Positions 22,861-35,116 of a stretch of DNA of 64,000 bases are shown piece after piece. The notes under the pieces are model-generated. The model was given only the letters and a program-made list of their open reading frames with translations. It was not told the origin of the DNA and made no database searches. Each line of letters begins with the position of its first letter. Within the stretch, counting starts at the first letter, position 1. The translations under genes and the position numbers were made by a program. The stretch is taken from positions 1-64,000 of the forward strand of contig JASANG010000773.1 in NCBI GenBank assembly GCA_030248215.1. The letters run 5' to 3'. Source of the DNA: Enoplolaimus lenunculus. Lineage: Eukaryota > Nematoda > Enoplea > Enoplida > Thoracostomopsidae.

Positions 22861-24353
22861 CAGTTGTCAAAACCATGATTGCTAAATATGAAATGTATGC
22901 ATCTCTTATATATCTATGAATGTGATGGGGATCTATGAAATATGCTAAATTATTGCTTAAAGTCATAAAACCGAGAAAAATTTATCTTCCGATTTTATTC
23001 AAGTTTTGCCTCATATTGGACGGTCTGCGCAATGGGGCAGCCAATTCCGCCCCACCCGACACCGCCCAATGTGGACCGAGCTCCATGCGTCATTTCTATC
23101 TCTGCGTTGTCGCGTCGCACTTGTTTTCTGTGCATTCAGGATGCAATTGTTTTCTTACACACAAACCGATAACGGCTAATAAATATCCATGTAGGTTTAT
23201 GGTGTCTTTCAGTTGTTACCCCCAGCCCGCAGTCGCCAAAAATTGAAAGATTTTGACTATTTGAGCTTCGTATGATCTGCCCTGATCATTCCGAGGTCAT
23301 GGGGAAGACACGGGCTGTATAACCCCCCTACCACGGGTTGGTAGGAGTAAACGTCTGACAATTAGTGCCGGGTCGGAGGACCTAAATGAAGGCACACACG
23401 GCTTTCTTGCACCAGAAGTGTTATAACGGCAAAGTTGGCGACTTGCGCAACGCCTTACGCTTGAGCAGCGACAAAACATTTTGTCGACCATACACTCATG
23501 AACCAATCAATAGTGTCACCGCTGAAACACTTAGCATCATTCTACCCATGTCGCAAGCTGCTTGGAATAATATATAATATGTCTAAAATTTTATGACAAC
23601 AAATTTTACTCAACATCAACGGAAAGCTTGTGACCTCAAAAAAACCCAAGTTTTCAAAAATTGTGTGTATGGAATGATGAGGAGAAATCGCGATAAGTTT
23701 TAATATGCAATAGTTTTCAAAATCTGACCATTTTAGGGCAAATGCAAGCTGGAGAACCGATCGACAACGTACTATTAATGAAAAGGTTCAAACAGTGTCT
23801 TTGAATCTATATCATAAATTTTAGTCAAATCGTATGGTTGTGTGTGCCCCTTGTCAAAAGCCAAATTCAATTTGCTGTACTAAATCTTAATACAAATTTT
23901 TGGTTTTGTGTCGAGTTAAGTGAATGGCGTGGGTAGCAGCGTGTTGCCGGATTGGCAAGCTCAGCGCAAATTTAGTACTAAATCTAAATACAAAATTTTG
24001 AATGAATGCCTAATGGAGGGCGTTGATGGCCTGGGTACCGCTTGGATCCGCTTGGGAGCATGCGTGGTTTGACTTACAGTCCAAATAATATCTATATATA
24101 CATATGTATATAATATTTCTGATGGGAAACACATTTTACCTTTAATGGTTCGTCGCGTGCTCTTTACCGTTGATGCTATTCAAGCTATTATCGATGAAAT
24201 TTGATACGCCCACTGCGGCGTTGTGATGTGTGGTCAAACTAAACTTCTTTGCTGAAACAAATACATCTTCTATTTTGACGCTGTATAAGTGTCGTCATTT
24301 TTTGTCGCTTATGACTATCGTCTGCATTTACCCGGAAACAACTCTCTGTTGCA
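22861..24353. other. Spacer, nothing firmly recognised
   Basis: GC-richer patches occur at 23030-23110 and 23280-23400, with open frames on both strands around 23297-23577, but no domain or splice-consistent gene was found. Confidence 0.35.
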
Positions 24354-24519
24354 CGCCCGTAGCCAGCTCACCTTGCTAGAGGTATGCTAAAAATTTTCAG
24401 GAGGGCCATTCAAGGGTTTTCAATGAGTTACAGGCAAAGTTGAAAACTTTCTAGGGGAGGGCAAAATTTTTTCAGGACGAAGCTGTGAGCCCCCTTGGCA
24501 CTGGCTACGTTGCGCGCCC
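24354..24519. mobile_element. Family B MITE
   Basis: It starts CGCCCGTAGCCAGCTCACC and ends TGGCTACGTTGCGCGCCC. The internal TCAAGGGTTTTCAATGAG and GTTGAAAACTTTCTAGG match the 38427 copy. CTGTTGCA on the left against CTGTTTGCA on the right is a decayed target duplication. Confidence 0.78.
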
Positions 24520-26463
24520 TGTTTGCATGGTTTGTTGTTTTATTAACAATTATTGGTTCATTGTTCTTTTGAAAAACTGACGAATACGTCAAGATGGTAC
24601 TTATCAGCGTATAATGAATTGATTTACTTGTGCTCAAGATTGGCTACTGTTTTTCTTGTTTATCTTGCGCTACGACTATTTCTAAAAACAAACAAAAGCT
24701 GCATGTTTGACAGTTTGTATCTTAAGCTTAAGCTTTGCTTAGAGATAGTTTTAGACGGTAATTGCTATTGCTAACACACAAATTCAGAGTAGTGCAAGTA
24801 GTTTGTACGTATGTATAACTGGAACGGTAAATATCTCGAATCCAGCGAGGCTGTTATGAAGACGCCCAGTCGGGTGAAAACAGCTTTATGTGGGGCATGT
24901 GCTGAATTTATATGACTTATAGGCGGGACTAAAATTTCTAGGAAGCAGTTAATATTTTTTTGGGAGATTCAGCCTTTTTTGCGTTGTTTGGCTACGAACG
25001 CCAAAACGCCATGACTGCTGTTTATAACGGCACAATGCATGCTTGTTTGTGTATCACGACAGTTTGTCACTCGTCAACTCGTTGCCGGAGAACAGTTAAT
25101 GCGAAATATCATGGACTCGACAATTCATTGCCAATCATTATGCTTAGGCTTCAGCTTGGAATTACGCTTAGGTTTATGCTTAGCCTTTATTCATAGGTTT
25201 TAAGACACTGTTGGTAGACAAATTGCCTGGCGACCAATTGTCGTAGCTTCGCTTGTTTATGTATGTTTTTATATTTCGTTGAAGTCACAGTTCAACCGCA
25301 ATTTCTATACTGTGATATCTCATGCATAATTCAGCAATCGTTATATTTGAACAACTGCATCATCAAAACTTTCTTATCACAACGGCACTCTTGGACAAAA
25401 CATTATTCAATTAATATGCAAAGTTTGCGAGACTGTACAGAAGGTCGGGTTACATTGCCAAGCAACGTAGCGTAAAGTTAACGTGAAATTTACATTTTTG
25501 ATTTTGTGTATTATATTTTAGCTTTAAATCGGATGGTGTAAAACATCAACAGCGAATCCTTTACGATTTATAATAAATTAACACCCAATAATCAATAATT
25601 AAACTGAATATTGTATCGGAAATTTCAGAAACAAACATTGCTTTTAGGTGCCCTTTTATAGCCTAGAAACAGTATTTGTTATTTTTATTTAGCTCACTTG
25701 CTTGTTAATATGGTCCGCTTATTATATTTTGCATGACGAACGGCACCCGTACTAAACTATAGGGGCTACTTAGTAAACCTAGGCCTAAGCCTCCTAGTCG
25801 CCAAGACACCCAGCTTGATTGTCTCTATTTAATGTTCGGGATCCTATTTGGACCGTAAACTCTACTGTTTTTTGTAGGACAGTTCTTAGTTGCACCGAGT
25901 AACAAATCATATCAAGTTTTCGGCTCCGTTGCTAAACTCAACTAAATACTGTCGTTCTGGTACTACTTGGATTTTAGTTCCACAGGAATCCCAGTTGGAG
26001 TTTAACTCTGCTTCTGGTGTTGCAAAGCAAGGTAAAGTGTACTACAGCGATCCGGTAAAGCATGTCTCATACAGATATATCAACCTACACAGTGTAAACT
26101 GACAGCAGAAATTCCGGAACCGGAAACGAATCGTAATCTAAATAACGGAAATCAAAAATGGATGCATAAAATTTCAAAAAAAAATGTTTTATTGTGCTGT
26201 CAAGACAATTAAGGTATTCAAATATTCACCAATCTTTCTAAACATTGAACATTTGTGAAATTGGGAATGAATTTTGTTAAATTTGTATAATTTAAAAACG
26301 ATACAAAACCGAGTAATTACTCGATTTGATTTTGCAAGTAACTAAACTATGAGCACGAAAACAACGGAATTTTTGTTATTTCTGTGACGGAAACGGTAAC
26401 GGACAGTGCTTTTATTATAAATGGACACACAAACAGATATCTGACTACCCCATTGCAGATATT
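24520..26463. other. Spacer with weak repeat debris
   Basis: 25138-25200 holds a few TTAGGC-like hexamers (family H debris). 26100-26420 holds AACGGAAAC and CCGGAACCGGAAACG pieces of family A type. Two 70-78-codon open frames (24960 and 25890) show no recognised motif. Confidence 0.35.
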
Positions 26464-26681
26464 GGCCAATGTAAAGAACAGGGGCGGAACAGTATTATAA
26501 GCATATTCCTAAGCCTACGCCTAAGCCTAAGCCTAAACCTAAGCCTAAGCCTAAGCGTAAGAATGAGCACATTCCTAAGTCTAAGCCTAAGCTTAAGCGA
26601 AAAAATCGTTAGTCTAAACTCTCAGCTTACTCTTTTCTAGTCACACAGAAAAACGTTCCGCACCTGATTTTTACATGGGCC
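26464..26681. mobile_element. Family H hAT-type MITE carrying TTAGGC repeats, 218 bp
   Basis: Left end GGCCAATGTAAAGAACAGG with GGCGGAACAG, right end ACGTTCCGCACCTG then ACATGGGCC. Inside lie two blocks of CCTAAG hexamers (TTAGGC on the other strand). The 8 bases CAGATATT flank it exactly on both sides (26456-26463 and 26682-26689), a perfect 8-bp target duplication. Confidence 0.9.
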
Positions 26682-27378
26682 CAGATATTGAACTGTGCAT
26701 GAAAATATTGATGTTTTGCTTCTATGTTTGATAACAGCAAAGTGGATCGCATTTGCTATTTCATGACATCCCCGAAATCCTGAAACATTATCCCAAGTAG
26801 CAGCTTTTCAAACGTTCTCAAATATGCAAATGGTTGCCGTTTTTCCATATCAATTGAAGTTTTTACTTTTCAAGTGAACTTCCTCTTTTTTAAATGAGAT
26901 AAGCTTTAATTAATGCGTTTGTTTCGTCAGTCTCGATATAACAAATAAATTCAATTTAAAACTACTTGAAAGTCAATTTTGAACGAAAAGTTTTCTCGTC
27001 AAAATTTCAACCATATAATTTCGATTGACCCATTGGCACGTTGCACCCTGAAAAAATAATATATCTAATTCCGTGAGCTGTTTTATTATTAAATAGTACT
27101 TTTGTACGTTTTCAACGCAAATACTATTATGCAATAGCCGTGTATGCCTTCGTGGTGCACAGCAATGTCGCCAAACAACTACAATAAATTCAATTTATGC
27201 CGTTCCGAAGCGCATTAGTTTATTTTACTCAGTATGTAGAAGATGTATTTTGATAACCAGTTGTTCGCTAAGTTATGCTATGCAAGCTGATCAGTGATGA
27301 GTACAACTGTCCTGTACCAACCATCTTTACACCGTTGGTGTTTATCCTGTTGGCGAATTCAAGTAGGTCACTCAGCAG
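26682..27378. other. Spacer
   Basis: Only a family A end (GCACGTTGCACCCTG, near 27036-27052) is recognised. Confidence 0.4.
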
Positions 27379-27790
27379 CGGGATGCAACCGGAATTCCGG
27401 TTCCGGTATTGTTTGACCTTTCGGTTCCGGTTTTGGTAAATTTTGACCGGAATTAAAATTTTCGGTATTAAATTTTGGTCCGTGGAAATTAAGATATTTT
27501 ACTAAAAAATGACAAAATTTATATAGATTTCGTTCGTATAGCATATAAACCTTGACAATCGACGAAAATAAACCATCGAAGGTAGATTGCGCTTCCGTGG
27601 ATTATGAAAATCTAAAATGCAGCACATAAAGTGAATGTCATTCTCCAGCTGCGGTTATTTCACCAATAATATTGCAAAAAGGTAAATTAAAATGAATTTT
27701 TTGGTGGCATGTATTTTTCATTTTCCGGTTCCGTTTTCGGTAATTTTTCAAATTCCGGTTCCGGTAAATTGTAATTCTGATTGCACCATG
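27379..27790. mobile_element. Family A hAT-type MITE, 412 bp
   Basis: The ends are CGGGATGCAACCGGAATTCC and GTAATTCTGATTGCACCATG, inverted with some decay. CTCAGCAG flanks it exactly on each side (27371-27378 and 27791-27798), a perfect 8-bp target duplication. The interior holds repeated TTCCGGTTCCGG near each end and matches 6175-6345. There is no ORF of transposase type. Confidence 0.9.
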
Positions 27791-28704
27791 CTCAGCAGCG
27801 ATGGAAACCACAATTTTGTATTAAAGTTTAGCACTAAACGGCATTTGACTTCTCGCTCGTGAGCTTTATTGCGCTATCATACATCTCTCACGGCCTGTTC
27901 CTTTCAGAAATTTTTGGATCCGTTACCGGTCTATCTATAGCTTCCCGATTAGCTGACAACAAACTTTCTACTTGCTTTATTTTATTTTATTATATTTTTT
28001 ATACATATATATCTTTAGTTGACGGTCACAAGTACTCCGTACTCCTTTTTACAATCTTCTGGTTGTGCCACTGATTTCGAATGAAGGCGGTGTGTGAACT
28101 ATAGAGTACAAAGTTTATATCTTTCTTCACGTTGATCGACATCTGTGTATAGTGTGAAAACCTACTTAACTTTTCGGTATGTTTGATCAAACTAAAAAAA
28201 ACTCTGCATATTTGCCATAGCTCGGTGCTGGGAGTAACCAACTAAAGCGTACATACACACAACCTATAAGGTTTTCTTTTTTGGTTCAGCGCGATCGAAC
28301 CCGAGAGAAAAGCAAGCTAAATTTAATCGAAATGAACTAATATATTGACTAGTATGTACTGTGTATATGGGCATCAACGGTATGCAGGGGTTTTTTACGC
28401 TTGTGTGAAAGAATATATAATATTAAATACAATAAGCGTTTTTTTCGGTTCAAAGTGAAACTGGTAAACTGTACTGAACACTTTTCGGTTATTTTGTTCG
28501 CTTCGTTTGCATCGTCGTTGTATGCATGCATTATTGAAAGTTTACACTGAGTGGTATAGCAGTATTATCATTGTCAGAGTCGATTTTTTATTCTCAATTC
28601 GTGTATCCTCCAATGCTTTTGGCGGAGTACAAAAGTTAAGAAATGAAAACATGAAGAATTATTTATTTTGCTGTCAATTTCAGAGTAGCGATTAACATCT
28701 TATA
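27791..28704. other. Spacer
   Basis: AGAAATTTTTGGATCCG near 27906 recalls the right end of family L (56145). Otherwise no coding signal or repeat is recognised. Confidence 0.35.
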
Positions 28705-30352
28705 TTTTTTCATATCCGGCTGTCTGGCAATTTTTGTCAGATATTTATCCGGATATACGGATATATAAGGATATCCTGATATCCGGCTATCCGAAATTAC
28801 ATTTGCTGTTTCAGATATCCGAAACTCGATTTTGCGTTTTTTGGGTTTCCGAACCTCAATTTTCATTTCCTAAGCACTTGTTTTAACTTGTTGCTCTAAG
28901 GGAAGTACCATGACTTACACGCTGAATTCTATGAGCGGAAAACATACAATTCTATCGAATATCTGTATTTCTTCGAACTATATAAACATGAGTCGTTTTA
29001 CGTTATAAGAAGAAAGAACCACATTAAAATATATTTGCGCTAAATCATACACACATCAACCCATGTTACTTTTAGTAGTGCCCCGTTTTCAGCGGCAGTT
29101 CCAGAAGTTTCTGACGGGGCGCGAACTGATAAATGTTTTTAACCGCAATTTTTCACTAAACAATTTTCTGAGGGGGTAAATTTGTCAGGTAGAAATCATA
29201 TAATGTTTTTACAAAAAACTTCCTGATGGGGAGAATTGTAAGATAGAAACATTATCATATTATCACAAAAAAATCTGAGGGGGACGGGCTGGTAAATGTT
29301 TTGAAACGCATTTTTCGCCAAAAAAAATTTTTAGGGCGAAAATTGTAATGTAGGGACCTTTACCATTTTATCACAAAACAATTTCTGACGAGTCTTGAAT
29401 ATGAATATATATTTTCACTTTTTGTGATCTTATATGGACTACAGTGGAACCGTAAATGTATTTTTAACAGTTCAAAAATCTATATTTTCTTATGTATATT
29501 ACTTTGTGAAAGCGACGCGATGAGTTGAATTGCGTCGTATTTTGCGTTTGATGCACAAATGTAGGAGGTCACTTTTTCTGTACCAACCGAACTCTTGAAT
29601 CAATTTTGTGCTTTTTCTTGCTCAGGGGAGGAGACTGCGGCGTCCTTGAATTTTCCGCATTTTGAAAGGACGCAAAGAAAAATGAGGTTGTCACCCTGAA
29701 CCCCACACTAAGCTGTTAATTATGCCAACAGCTAGAATCGGTGATAAAGTACTTTTGTAATGTTTTGATGTATGAGAAGAAAGTCGCTCATTTACACATT
29801 GCTATATTTGCAAGCCAGCATTTTACTAATTAGCATCATACTCAGTTACGCTTGGCGTCCTATTAAATCAAGAGCGTTCAAAAGTTAAAATGACGCCCGG
29901 TATGTAATCTTGCGACGCGACTTGGTATATGAATATATTATAAGTAGATTTTGTTTCTTGCAACGGTAATAAATTTAATACTTCACGGTGTGTTCGATAC
30001 AAAATTTTTCACTGTGCTAATTTTGAAATACTTCAAAAATACGAAATCATTATTTCGATAAATCTTAACCTAAACTGAAGTTTTTTAAATTTTGGCATGT
30101 TTAAAATTTTAAATCATCATGGATTTATGCAGAAATGTGGTTCAATATCTTAACTCTGGTTTGAATACAGAATTTCTTTTGGTGAGCTGTAGCTACTTTA
30201 ATGGTGAAACAATGCAAATTATTCCAAGAAAAATTATAAACAATAGCATTTTGGATATTCGGCGGACATGCGGATATATCCGGATACACGTATCTTATCG
30301 GATACATACACGGATATTTTTCATATCCGGATATCCGGTGCCCATCTATATT
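28705..30352. repeat. Family G long dispersed repeat, copy 1
   Basis: Blocks shared with 42360-43562 in the same order are: CGAACTATATAAACATGAGTC (about 28975), CAGAAGTTTCTGACGGGG (29100), TATTTTCACTTTTTGTGAT and the following 120 bp (29410-29550), GGTGAAACAATGCAA (30200), and the terminal ATATCCGGATATCCGGTGCC with CATCTA. GGATATCC-type inverted repeats also mark the left side (28710-28800). The interior of copy 1 is longer than copy 2. No coding region was found. Confidence 0.65.
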
Positions 30353-31336
30353 TAAGAAGATGATACTTGTTGGAAATATCCAGTGATTATGAACAATATG
30401 TTTGAAGATATATGTGTAGCAGAAAAAGCGACGCTACGTATATATCTTAGAATAGTTAATTTGATAAAAATCATAAATGCTTCTTATTTTTAATTATATT
30501 ATTAAAATAATGCGGTGTATATACTTATATATACAAGTTGAAATAAACTTTCTTTGAACACACACCGAGAATCAAAAATGCCGGTTATTTCTTTTGCATC
30601 TGTGCTCAAAGGTACGGTGTACTTTGCTAATTGCTATGGTTGCGTGCTCCCAGTTCATGTAGTTTATCGAATTGCAGTAGAAAATAAAAAAATGTGCAAC
30701 TTGTGTAATACTACAGCAATTATACCTTCCAATGATGCTTTAACTTTTAACTGAAAAATCCGATGCTTTCAATCAGTATTGTTTTAATAAAAAGTTGCCA
30801 AAAATTTAATTTTCAAAACTTTTACATTTAATAGGCAAACTTATCGTACCTAAAATGAAGAGTTAACATTGTATACATGGTAATACTGTAAAGTTAACCA
30901 AAAACACATGTGGCGGTAGGTTCCAAGTTTAATAATATAAATTCGTAAAAGTGGTTGCAATATTTGCAATGCTAATCGGTTTCTTCTTAAGTTCGGAAGC
31001 AGTAGTTGGCTTATATTTGCTATATTTATATAGTGTAATAATAATGTGAGTTTAAAGTTAGCCGAAACTTGCCTTAATAACCTATTTTTGTGTTCCAGCG
31101 TTAATTTTTAGATTACGTCGTGTTATAAATTTAAAACTGTACTTAATCGGTGGTATACATGGTGCTTGAAATTGGTTTAAGCCGTAGATTCTTCGCTGGA
31201 AGCGAGCTTAGTACTCGCATTTAACTGTATGTGACTGCTAAAATGCGAATGCTTCCGGCCGCAACTTAACCGGATCACATTTCAATCGCCTGGAATAAAA
31301 CTTAAGCTACGATTTCGCTACAAGGAAAGCTCAACT
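30353..31336. other. 5' flank of BEN-domain gene
   Basis: AT-rich, no repeat recognised. A short frame MPVISFASVLKG followed by a GTACGG donor-like site (30578-30614) does not join in phase to the next gene. The reading frame of the BEN gene stays open upstream of its ATG as far as 31235, so an upstream coding exon cannot be fully excluded. Confidence 0.4.
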
Positions 31337-34300
31337 ATGTCGATACCGCCGACTGCAAAGCGGCTTTCAGCAACCAATAGCAGCTCTTTGACGGCGTCAA
31401 TATCGGATCCGTTACGTGATGGTATTGATGAATTTGACGAATGCGAAACAGCCATGGAAGTACAACAGCCAATCACTGATGAGAATGACGTAACAACGCA
31501 ACTGCGGTCAGCCAATAAACTAACAGGAACGGCAACGAACAACGCGTACAACAATGATGAACGACAATGCGATATTGCAGTTTGGAGACAGCATTCACCA
31601 ACGCCCCCATCAATGCTGGAAAACGAGTGCGCAACTGTAAAAAACTCGACATGCGGTTCAGATATGCAACAAGATTCATTCGACGATCATATGATAAGGT
31701 CCCAATCTTCGGGAAGTGCCGATCATGGTGCTATACCTCAAACTAGTGAACAAATGTGTGAACCTGGATGTAGACGATATCATTGCAATGAAACTGAAGG
31801 AGCAACATTCGACACCGATAGCAGCCCTGTAGATGTTGGCGATTGTTGTTCGTTTGCGCTTAGTGAACGATGGGGCCATGGCAGCGTTGTGAACTCCTCT
31901 GAGGAGCGGCCGCAACAAGTACAACTCACAAAATCAACTGGAAATTCGCAGCGACTGAATGCAGCACAACAACAGGTTTCACCGTCAGACTCATTTGCGA
32001 GCAGCAACAGCGATAAAAGCAGCAAGCAAGGAAGTGTGATTACGATTGTTGACGTACACGCGGCAGAACAACGACTGAAATCGCTAAAATTAGGATCGTG
32101 CAACGAATCAGAGAAAAAGTTGCAATCAGGGACACAGACAAAAGCTGTTGTTTGTTCAAGGTCATCCGGCTCAACAACAGCTGCGCAACAACTGCATGCT
32201 GCATCATCACCGGACTTGGTTGACTCATCGTGGCAAGCCGGCTGGCGAGAAAAATCCAATGCAGGTACTGAAAACCGCGCCCAAATATCATCTGGTTGCC
32301 GGCAACAGCCAACACGTCACGAAATTATTGAGCTTAATTTTGTGAAACCGTCTACTTCAACGGATGCCTACGAACTAAGCACCGTAGCAACGAACTGTTG
32401 CAATCTACAAATGTGTCCACCGTCAGTTTTTGATTCGAGAATGGATTTTAAGCTAACAGCGGTGCGTAATCCGAATAATTTCAATTATAATAATGTCAAT
32501 CAACCGATTTATTTCAGCGACTCGTCAAATAAACTGTTCCGTTGCCCACTTGAAACTCCAGTCAACTATAGTTCAGTTGCGCCGAAACGAGCTCATGACT
32601 TATCGTCAGGTACTAATTTAAAGTCAGAATTTGTAGCTTTAAAGTGACTTTCTCAAGCTGAATACGTGCAACTTCGATTTAATCGCTGGTATACTAATAG
32701 AGATATATTTTATAATGGATCTATTTAGATTACTTAATGATTTATTTTTCTAAAATCGGCAACCGTTGAACTTTTCGCTTAGAAATGTTTATTATTTAGT
32801 TTTATGTTCAAAAATAAGATTTTTGCAATAGCTTTTTATCAACTTCATTTTTGTAATATATATTTAGTTTTTACTAATAGTGTGAAAGTTCAAGCGCCGT
32901 TCGCGAGTCTATGAAACTATTTCGCACTGAGTATTATGCTAACAAACCATGTTTCTGCATACTACTCATTGGTGAGAACGACAGATCTTTCCAAAACTTG
33001 ACAAAAGCTTGAAAAAACGCATTTTACAGGCTGTAGAATAAATGGTAGAAGCAAGTATTGAAAACTTTTTCTCAGTCGCTGTTGATGGCAAGAAAAATTA
33101 AAAGTATTGTTGTCCGCTCTCGAAATGAAATCCTTGCTATGTCCCTGACGAAACATGGATTATTGATGAGTTGATTAGAAAATTAAAAATCGCCAAGAAT
33201 CGAGTTATTTCGAATTATCTGTAAAATAGATTAGCGATGCGTTAATAAATTTCGAAATTTTTTAGAAAATTTCGAAGTTTTTTATGATTGAAAATATCGA
33301 AAGACGTTAATAACAGGCGCCGCTGCCAAAATTAATCACGCTATAATTTCAGGTGCAACCCAACAGTTTGGAGGCACAGTTCAAATGGTCGATACTCATC
33401 AATGCCCGAACAATTCCATGCAAATGTTACCCTTCCAGTATCCGCACTTTCAATATGAACAACCTCAGCCAGCTCCGGTTTCGTACAGCATTAGCCCGGT
33501 TGCAACGAACAGCAATGTTGTTTGTGTGGACGAACGCAGTTTTCAACATTCAAACCTAACGCAAAACTGTAGTGATCCTATGCAAATGAGATTCTTGCCA
33601 AGTATGTCAGCCCAACCTGGCAGTGATGGGAGTCTTTCAGTGCACAGTGGCATGCAGTATATGTACCCTGAAATTACGATATATCCGCAATGTAGCAATG
33701 TAGTATCCGACATGACACAGGGAAATATTGCGACAACATCGCCACCGGTTTCCAGTTCTAATTCAGCAACGCGACGAGCTTCAACGTCTCGGGTTTACAA
33801 TGAATTAACTGCTCATCGAAATTTTGATACTGGTGCATCGCCAACTAGCGGGTGCTCTACTCAACGCGTATCGAACTTAGATCCAGTCAACTCTGTAGCT
33901 GCTACTGGGAATGGTCGCCGTTGCAGTGCTCGTAGTAGTACCGGCGGTGACAGTGACGCAGGCAACAGTTTACCGGCAGCGGATTTGTTCCGGAGACAAT
34001 TTTGTTCACGTCCTACAACACCTGAAATGGTGTTCGCTTGCGAACGATCAGCAGCATGTGTTTCGCCATCATTTCCAAGTTCAGACTATTCCACACTGAG
34101 CGGCGCTTCCACATCGAGTCCTAGTCATAGTGCCGCCGCCCAAGGACTGGGACCGATTCGTGCCTGGCCAATCCCTGGCGATGTTCTGCGACGGGCGTGG
34201 CTTGCGGCCGCAACACAGCAACGTTCGCCGCGTGTTCATGTGATTTTTGCGTCGTCTTTGGCCAAGTCAATTTTTAGCGAACACGAACTCGCAACGTGTA

Positions 34301-34641
34301 ATGTTCGTGGTGTAGGCGTTGATCGATGCTTAGATCCAGCGAAAATGCTCGCTATTCATCGAACTGTGGCGCGGTATTTATCGTGGAAGCGACGAAGTGA
34401 TTTGTCGCAACCGCAACAACAAGAACGACAACGGCAACAGCAACAGCAACAACAGCCACAACGTTCTCCAAGTGTTCGTGAAGGTATTGGATCGAATAAA
34501 AGCAGTGCAGATGGTATGAGTGAAGCAGAGATCGCTGCTAAAATAAGAGAAATTGATAGCGCGGTTGATGCATTATGCGCCGATGCGAAGCGAAAACATG
34601 CGCGTACGACGCTATTAACTGTGCCGCAGCCAAATTTTTAA
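31337..34641 (+). CDS. BEN-domain protein, probable chromatin or transcription factor
   Basis: Two exons, 31337-32609 (donor CAG/GTACTA) and 33353-34641 (acceptor ATTTCAG), join in phase 1 to give 853 residues. The first ~690 residues are Ser/Thr/Gln/Asn-rich and low in order. Residues about 695-770 look like a BEN domain: WPIPGDVLRRAW, then FASSLAKSIFSEHELATCNV and GVGVDRCLDPAKMLAI. The F..EEL...N..G....LDP.K...I pattern is the BEN hallmark. A Gln-rich run (from SQPQQQERQ) follows, then a predicted helical, charged C-terminus (SEAEIAAKIREIDSAVDAL). BEN domains bind DNA and chromatin partners in factors such as Insensitive, BANP and BEND proteins. A single C-terminal BEN after a long disordered region is typical of the family. 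The exact orthologue is not recognised. The start has A at -3. Confidence 0.82.
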
Positions 34642-34744
34642 GGCCGCTTAAACAGATTCAAGAGTATTTAAATGTATGTGGTCCTAGAAGAAAAACGAAC
34701 TTTTGTATTTATACACTAGCATTAATATAAATAGTTGCCGTGAG

Positions 34745-34750
34745 AATAAA
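34745..34750 (+). promoter_or_regulatory. Candidate poly(A) signal of the BEN gene
   Basis: AATAAA lies 104 bases after the stop codon and only 19 bases before the family C element that starts at 34769. Confidence 0.5.
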
Positions 34751-34768
34751 AAGCAATTGGGGAGTCTA

Positions 34769-35116
34769 CTGCAGTGCATAAGTGACTCCAGCACCAAATA
34801 CAGTTGAGTTCGAAGCCTTAAAGCATTGTTAGTTTTGAAAGCACATTCTTAAGTATAACTTTGTATTATCGCTCAAGGTTTTGATGCAAGACAAATAAAC
34901 GTTGTACATTCTTAAGTATAACTTTGCATTATTGGTCAAGGTTTTGATACAAGACAAACGTTTAATTCAACGGATAGCTTCAATACCGTATATATGTATA
35001 TCAGTAACGAAGGGCGGGTTGAAAATAAATAACAGTCTATAACCGAATAACAGGGGGTACCCTCAAGAGAGGCCGAAGAAGTATCAGTGCCAACTTTCTT
35101 TTTCGGGTCACTACGG
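34769..35116. repeat. Family C element, 348 bp, with internal duplication
   Basis: Left end CTGCAGTGCATAAGTGAC (decayed) after TA, right end TTCGGGTCACTACGG before TA. The internal block TTCTTAAGTATAACTTTG with CAAGGTTTTGAT and CAAGACAAA is present twice in tandem (34846 and 34909). It shares AACGAAGGGCGGGTTG and AATAACAG with the 20895 copy in opposite orientation. Confidence 0.75.

Noticed and set aside
23280-23580. Retroelement or SINE fragment in a GC-richer patch
   Set aside because: No reverse transcriptase motif, A-rich tail or second copy could be identified.
30578-30614. Short N-terminal exon MPVISFASVLKG for the BEN gene
   Set aside because: Its phase-1 donor matches none of the AG sites before 31337.
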